Part shown: piece after piece, positions 60,056 through 64,000 of the stretch
How positions within the stretch are numbered: the first letter of the stretch is position 1
Layout of the letters: each line of letters opens with the position of its first letter
NCBI RefSeq assembly: GCF_029338375.1
Contig: NZ_CP119805.1
Coordinates: 62,001 to 126,000, forward strand
DNA from: Halorussus lipolyticus
GTDB taxonomy: Archaea; Halobacteriota; Halobacteria; Halobacteriales; Haladaptataceae
Direction of reading: 5' to 3'
DNA length: 64,000 nucleotides
Program-made: the position numbers and the translations under genes
The notes under the pieces: model-generated
Seen by the model: only the letters and a program-made list of their open reading frames with translations
What the model was told of the DNA's origin: nothing
The model's database searches: none

Positions 60056-61444
60056 ATGCGAGCCTACAAGTCGAAAGTCGTCACGCCGATTCGTCTCCCC
60101 GACCGCGACGAGCGCGAGGAGAACCTTCGGCGGGCGGGCTACAACGTCTTCAATCTCGACTCCGAGGGGGTATTTGTGGACCTGCTGACCGACAGCGGGA
60201 CCGGGACGATGAGCGAGGACCAGTGGGCGGCCATGATGAAGGGCGACGAGGCCTACGCCGGGAGTCGAAGCTTCGACCGCCTGCAATCGGCCATCTCGGA
60301 CGTGATGGGGTTCGAGCGAATCATCCCCGCCCATCAGGGCCGGGGTGCCGAGAACGTCCTCTACGGTGCGCTGGTCTCCGATGGCGACTACGTGCCCAAC
60401 AACACCCACTTCGACACCACTCGGGCACACATCGCCAACAACGGGGCCGAACCGGTGGACTGCCCGCGAGACGGGGCGCTCGGCGACGAGGACGACGCGG
60501 CGTTCGCGGGTAACCTCGACGTTGGGAAGGTCCGCGAGCTGGCCGACGAGGTGGGTGCAGAAAACATCCCGGCGGTCGTCGTCACCATCACGAACAACTC
60601 GCTGGCGGGCCAACCAGTCAGCGTCGAGAACGTCCGCGAGGCCCGAGCGGTCGCCGACGAACTGGATGCCACCTTCGTCATCGACGCCTGCCGGTTCGCC
60701 GAGAACGCCTACTTCGTCCGGGAGCGCGAGGCCGAGTTTTCGGACGCATCGGTCGCCGAGGTGGCCCGCGAGCAACTCTCCTACGCCGACGCCCTCGTGA
60801 TGAGCGGCAAGAAGGACGGACTGGCCAACGTCGGCGGGTTCGTCGCTATGCGAGACGACCCGGAACTGGACGACCTGCACGCCAAGGCCCGCGAGCGGGG
60901 CATCCTCTACGAGGGCTTCACGACCTACGGTGGCATGGCTGGCCGGGACTTGGAGGCGATGGCGGTCGGTCTGCGCGAGGCCGTCGAGGAGTCCTACATC
61001 GAAGACCGAGTGTCGCAGGTCCAGCGCCTCGGCGACATGCTGGCCGACCGCGACGTGCCGGTCCAGCGCCCGACCGGGGGTCACGCAGTCTACGTCAACG
61101 CCGCCGAGTTCCTGCCCGAGATTCCCGCCTCGCAGTTCCCCGGACAGGCGCTGGTCTGCGAACTCTACCGCGAGGGCGCGGTCCGCGGCGTCGAACTCGG
61201 TAGCTTCGCCTTCCCCGAGACCGACCGGCCCGAACTGGTCCGACTCTGCCTCCCGCGCCGGACCTACGGCGCGGACCACCTCGAACACGTCGCCGAGACG
61301 TTCGAGCAGGTCGCCGAGCGCCGGGACGCGGGCGAAATCTCGGGCCTCGAAATCGTCGACGAACCCGAGATGGCGGAGCTACGTCACTTCAGCGCGGAAC
61401 TGCGGCCAGTGCAAAAGCAGGAAGCGACCGCGGACGACGACTGA
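60056..61444 (+). CDS. tnaA: Tryptophanase
   Basis: This is 462 residues. It has the beta-eliminating-lyase fold: IIPAHQGRGAENVLYGALV, NNTHFDTTRAHIANNG, TNNSLAGQPVSVENVREAR, and the PLP lysine in MSGKKDGLANVGGF. TnaA splits tryptophan into indole, pyruvate and ammonia. There is no tnaB permease or leader peptide beside it. The ATG at 60056 begins the conserved MRAYKSKVVTPIRLPDRDE, and the earlier in-frame ATG at 59963 is dropped. Indole release would be a signalling or catabolic trait for the organism. Confidence 0.94.
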   Translation: MRAYKSKVVTPIRLPDRDEREENLRRAGYNVFNLDSEGVFVDLLTDSGTGTMSEDQWAAMMKGDEAYAGSRSFDRLQSAISDVMGFERIIPAHQGRGAENVLYGALVSDGDYVPNNTHFDTTRAHIANNGAEPVDCPRDGALGDEDDAAFAGNLDVGKVRELADEVGAENIPAVVVTITNNSLAGQPVSVENVREARAVADELDATFVIDACRFAENAYFVREREAEFSDASVAEVAREQLSYADALVMSGKKDGLANVGGFVAMRDDPELDDLHAKARERGILYEGFTTYGGMAGRDLEAMAVGLREAVEESYIEDRVSQVQRLGDMLADRDVPVQRPTGGHAVYVNAAEFLPEIPASQFPGQALVCELYREGAVRGVELGSFAFPETDRPELVRLCLPRRTYGADHLEHVAETFEQVAERRDAGEISGLEIVDEPEMAELRHFSAELRPVQKQEATADDD

Positions 61445-61484
61445 GAAGGGTTCGATTTCGGAGAGACGAGCGCGGTACGTCGCC

Positions 61485-61766
61485 TCAGACGCCCTCGACC
61501 GTCTCGCGGTACGACCGGACGCGACTCCGGGCCTCGGTCACGGCGTCGGCGTCCTCGCCGTCGAGGTCGGCGGCAATTTCCCGCAGGCCGTGCATCACCC
61601 GGTCGAGTCGGCCGTGGTCGGGTCCTCGGTCGGCGTCGGCCATCTGTCGGAGTTGGTCTGCGAAGCCGTCGAGTCGCTCGGCGGTTTCGTCGTCGGAGAT
61701 GCGTTCGCTGACCGCGGTGAGTTCCTCGCCGGCGTCTCGGAGTTCGGTCGTGTCGTTGTCGGCCAT
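61485..61766 (-). CDS. DUF7553-like small helical protein
   Basis: This is 93 residues, all helical and acidic, with heptad-like spacing (ELRDAGEELTAVSERISDDE; DRVMHGLREIAADLDGED). Haloarchaea have many such proteins with no known role (DUF7553 group, from memory). It converges with tnaA. Confidence 0.65.
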   Translation of the reverse strand: MADNDTTELRDAGEELTAVSERISDDETAERLDGFADQLRQMADADRGPDHGRLDRVMHGLREIAADLDGEDADAVTEARSRVRSYRETVEGV

Positions 61767-61898
61767 GTGGGGTGCTACACTCGAATCAGTGAAATGTGTT
61801 CCGTCGAGGAGTCGGGCATCGCCGGAAGCGCGGCGGGTCGGCGACCCGGACGACGAGCAATCGGTGCCCTGATTTACATCTAGTTCCTACTGTCGGGC

Positions 61899-62060
61899 AT
61901 GGCCTCGAAACTCAAGCGCGGACTGTACGTGTTGGTCGGTCTCCTCGCAATCGGCTTCGGCGTTCACTACGCCATGTTCGGGTCGCTTCCGCTCGGCAAG
62001 CCCGAACTGCTGAAGGACGGCGACGGCGACGACGTAGAGTGGAACGAAGTCGAAGTGTAG
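61899..62060 (+). CDS. 53-residue single-pass membrane protein
   Basis: The ATG at 61899 opens MASKLKRGLYVLVGLLAIGF, one membrane helix, then FGSLPLGKPELLKDGDGDDV and a stop at 62060. The basic head and acidic tail point to the tail being outside. Composition is typical of genuine haloarchaeal genes. It was found by reading the sequence in the gap after the DUF7553-like gene. Confidence 0.6.
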   Translation: MASKLKRGLYVLVGLLAIGFGVHYAMFGSLPLGKPELLKDGDGDDVEWNEVEV

Positions 62061-62144
62061 TGGCGAATTCGGAGCATCGGAGCTGAATTTCGACCCTCCG
62101 AGAAGATAACCAGATTTCTTTCGATATACCCCGAATTCCGATAA

Positions 62145-62155
62145 CTATATTTAAG
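62145..62155 (+). promoter_or_regulatory. TATA box of the small membrane protein gene at 62179
   Basis: The sequence ctatatttaag lies 24-34 bp before the ATG at 62179, predicting a leaderless transcript. Confidence 0.6.
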
Positions 62156-62178
62156 TCCACAAAGTCCATAACCGCAAT

Positions 62179-62394
62179 ATGGAAAACAGGATGAAGTTAG
62201 CGCTTCTCTACGCTGGTGGTGGGATTCTCGGACTCACATACTTGCTCGGTGTGATGGGCGACCCGCTCGCTACGTCGGGACCACAGCGCCTCCCACCCAT
62301 CGTATATACGGTCGCGATGACGCTCGGTCTGCTCGTCGGTATCGGACTGTTCCTTGACGTGAAGCCCCTCGTCAACCTACTGGTCAGCAACTGA
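62179..62394 (+). CDS. 71-residue two-helix membrane protein
   Basis: MENRMKLALLYAGGGILGLT starts a first membrane helix; a loop GDPLATSGPQRLPPIV is followed by a second helix (VAMTLGLLVGIGLFLDVKPL). It has a strong TATA box. It converges with the DUF6498/PH-like gene, 27 bp away. Function is unknown. Confidence 0.65.
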   Translation: MENRMKLALLYAGGGILGLTYLLGVMGDPLATSGPQRLPPIVYTVAMTLGLLVGIGLFLDVKPLVNLLVSN

Positions 62395-62421
62395 TTCAGC
62401 GTCGATGGATTCGACGTCGTT

Positions 62422-63687
62422 TCACGCTCCTAAGTGCCGAAGCCGGTCGAAAAGTGCGTCCGCGTCCGCATCTGCGAGGTGGACGAGACGCTCCGTGCGG
62501 TCGCCGACCTCGATTTCGAGCGTCTGGGTGTCCGCTCGACGGTCGATAACGTTCTGTCGGAGCGACACGTTAGTTATCTCCGCGAAGCCGATTCGCCACT
62601 GGGTTTCGTCCAGTCGGTCGTCGTACCCGACTAGTTCGCGGTCGCGTATCTCGTAGGTCATCGAATCGTGGTGGACGCGATACTCCACGATTTTCAGCGG
62701 AACTAGCGCGACCAGCGCGTAGAGCGTAACTGGCACGAGCAGTAACGCCATCTGCACCGGCGTTTCGTACACCTCCCCGGCCGCCAGCGCCGCGAGGAGA
62801 CCGAAGCCACCGACGAGAGTGAAGAACACCCAAAACGGCACCATGAGGTCGCTGAAGACGGCGTACACCACGCTCCCCAAGCGGACGGTTCGGCCGTCCG
62901 GCGAGGCCGAGACGTCGGGCGCGCCCGCAGGGAAGTCGAGGTACTCCGGGTCCGGTCTCGACTCGCCACCTCCGACAAGTCGAGTGAGTGGATTGTCCCA
63001 CCGGTGGAGTTTGCCCGGACGATGGCGGAGTAGTTCGTAGCCGAACTTGACAGCGACAAGGACACCGAACAGCGTGGCCGTCTCGTCGGTCGGAACCCCT
63101 GTGAGGAGCGCGAGGAGGCCGACGACGACCGAGTATTCGATGGCACCGTGATTCAGCGGCACGACCGAGCAGGTCTCGTACTGTCGCTCGCCGAGGTACA
63201 CGTCACTGGCTTCCAGTCCGCGAGCGAGGAACGCGACGCTCGCCGTCGTGAGCAGTCCCGCCGTCTGCCACGTCACGAGTTCCATCCATCCCGGAAGCGC
63301 GAACGGCGAGGTGACGACGACCGCGCCGAGGACCAGCCAGAACCACGCGAATGCGGTCACGTAGGGGAGGACGTTGGGGACGTTGCGGGGATACACCGGC
63401 GGGAGTCCGGCGGCGACCGAGATACCGCCGCGCTTCTCGGTCAGTCCGTCGAAGGCGACGTCGATGCCGGGTCCCCGAAACCGAAACTCGAAGACCCGCT
63501 CGGCGAACAGGCTCTTGACGAGCGACCAGCACAGCACGACGCCAATTTCGAGCCAGTAGAGCGCGCCCAGCGTGTCGAGCGTCCACCCCCCGAAGACGAG
63601 ACCGACGAGTGGAAGCACCTGCAGTGTGACGAACCCGACGGCGACCCGCGGTGAACCGAGTACGGTCGAGTTCCGAATTTCGTCCAT
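62422..63687 (-). CDS. DUF6498 membrane protein with C-terminal PH-like domain
   Basis: This is 421 residues. The N-terminal half has about six helices in the DUF6498 pattern (TLGALYWLEIGVVLCWSLVK and LFAERVFEFRFRGPG), with a further helix pair near 288-340. The C-terminal 100 residues look like a PH domain (VHHDSMTYEIRDRELVGYDD; FAEITNVSLRQNVIDRRADT). A TATA-like ctttatctc (63714-63722, minus strand) gives it its own promoter. It lies 76 bp downstream of the halocin-C8-like gene and could serve export or self-protection, which is inference only. Confidence 0.7.
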   Translation of the reverse strand: MDEIRNSTVLGSPRVAVGFVTLQVLPLVGLVFGGWTLDTLGALYWLEIGVVLCWSLVKSLFAERVFEFRFRGPGIDVAFDGLTEKRGGISVAAGLPPVYPRNVPNVLPYVTAFAWFWLVLGAVVVTSPFALPGWMELVTWQTAGLLTTASVAFLARGLEASDVYLGERQYETCSVVPLNHGAIEYSVVVGLLALLTGVPTDETATLFGVLVAVKFGYELLRHRPGKLHRWDNPLTRLVGGGESRPDPEYLDFPAGAPDVSASPDGRTVRLGSVVYAVFSDLMVPFWVFFTLVGGFGLLAALAAGEVYETPVQMALLLVPVTLYALVALVPLKIVEYRVHHDSMTYEIRDRELVGYDDRLDETQWRIGFAEITNVSLRQNVIDRRADTQTLEIEVGDRTERLVHLADADADALFDRLRHLGA

Positions 63688-63763
63688 CGATTACCTTGGT
63701 CGTTCTCCGAGCCGAGATAAAGAAAGTAGTGATTCAGCTTCCGTCAGTTAGGTATGGCTTCGT

Positions 63764-64000
63764 TCAGCAGGCCCCGGCCTCGTTGCACACCCAGTCGGCG
63801 TTGTCCTCGGTGTTCGGGAGGTTACAGAGCAGGCTCAGGAACGTGGCACATGCGACCAGTCCGACCCCGCCGGTGGCGACACCGGTCGCGCCGCAGATGT
63901 ACGGACTCGCGGCGCTACAGCCGATGTCCCACGCCAGACGGGTCGCGGCCGCACAGGCCGAACACGAATCGACGTAGCCGTACTCAGCCAGTTGGTGGGC
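63764..64000 (-). CDS. C-terminal part of a halocin C8-like Cys-rich secreted peptide precursor
   Basis: The frame enters from the right edge and ends at TGA 63764-63766; 78 residues are visible. They contain eight cysteines with the spacing Cys-x2-Cys-x13-Cys-x7-Cys-x13-Cys-x7-Cys-x13-Cys-x5-Cys. The pieces DSCSACAAATRLAWDIGCSA, SPYICGATG and NEAGAC follow the C-terminal peptide of halocin C8 (CSAC..., IGCSAA.., ..AC/NRAGLC as I recall). Halocin C8 is cut from a longer Tat-exported precursor whose N-part gives immunity. That part lies outside the window. Confidence 0.8.
   Translation of the reverse strand, partial: AHQLAEYGYVDSCSACAAATRLAWDIGCSAASPYICGATGVATGGVGLVACATFLSLLCNLPNTEDNADWVCNEAGAC

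Overview
The window looks like ordinary chromosome from a halophilic archaeon (class Halobacteria). The evidence is high GC with strong G/C third positions, very acidic predicted proteins, TATA-box promoters placed so that many genes are leaderless, Tat signals of the RRxFLK type, and marker genes: a transcription factor B, a CetZ tubulin homologue, halocyanin, a halolysin-like protease, an S-layer-type glycoprotein, HalOD1 and other haloarchaea-specific small proteins. The genus cannot be fixed from sequence alone. I saw no rRNA, tRNA, insertion sequence, integrase or CRISPR array.

Layout. 1-5.6 kb: truncated secreted protein, DUF2267, two UspA proteins, a DUF211/VIT1 pair, a DJ-1/PfpI protein, TFB and a phosphoribosyltransferase. 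5.7-6.7 kb: an AT-rich island with an unrecognised gene and a pilin-like 30-residue ORF. 7-14.6 kb: arylsulfotransferase-like membrane protein, small zinc proteins, KTSC protein, RtcA, glycerate kinase, HflX. 14.7-20 kb: acetolactate synthase-like enzyme, halocyanin, Tat-exported subtilase, aldehyde dehydrogenase. 20.4-25.3 kb: MacB-like permease, membrane glycosyltransferase-like protein, CetZ, Rdx protein. 25.5-31.9 kb: proteasome-like Ntn hydrolase, M20 amidohydrolase, secreted protein, O-methyltransferase, SDR, creatininase family, HTH protein and a shrunken MazG-like protein. 32-41 kb: Tat-exported Cys-rich protein, ThiC, K+ channel/TrkA protein, DUF998, surface glycoprotein, HTH regulator, MmgE/PrpD. 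41-49.3 kb: PH-domain and Tat-exported membrane-anchored proteins, a CGCGG-type candidate RiPP precursor, ComA-like synthase, MBL-fold protein, an amber-interrupted membrane ORF, aldo/keto reductase, RDD protein, PadR regulator.

49.5-56.7 kb is the most cluster-like part: DUF354 protein, GT4 glycosyltransferase, GT2 glycosyltransferase, a small protein plus alkaline-phosphatase-superfamily enzyme, Gfo/Idh/MocA oxidoreductase and an RNA-ligase-partner (HARP-type RNase P) protein. Several of these fit cell-surface glycan or lipid head-group metabolism. 57-59.2 kb holds a frameshifted membrane-protein gene whose 3' end, facing a HalOD1 gene, has been expanded into four copies of a 40-bp repeat. 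59.3-62.4 kb: DUF7344 protein, tryptophanase and small proteins.

The right edge (63764 to the end, minus strand) carries the C-terminus of a Cys-rich protein with the spacing of the halocin C8 peptide antibiotic, followed downstream by a DUF6498/PH-like membrane protein. Together with the CGCGG peptide (42920-43300) and the Cys-rich Tat protein (31981-32583), this gives three unrelated candidate peptide-type secreted or modified products in one window. These are the best places to look for new biology.
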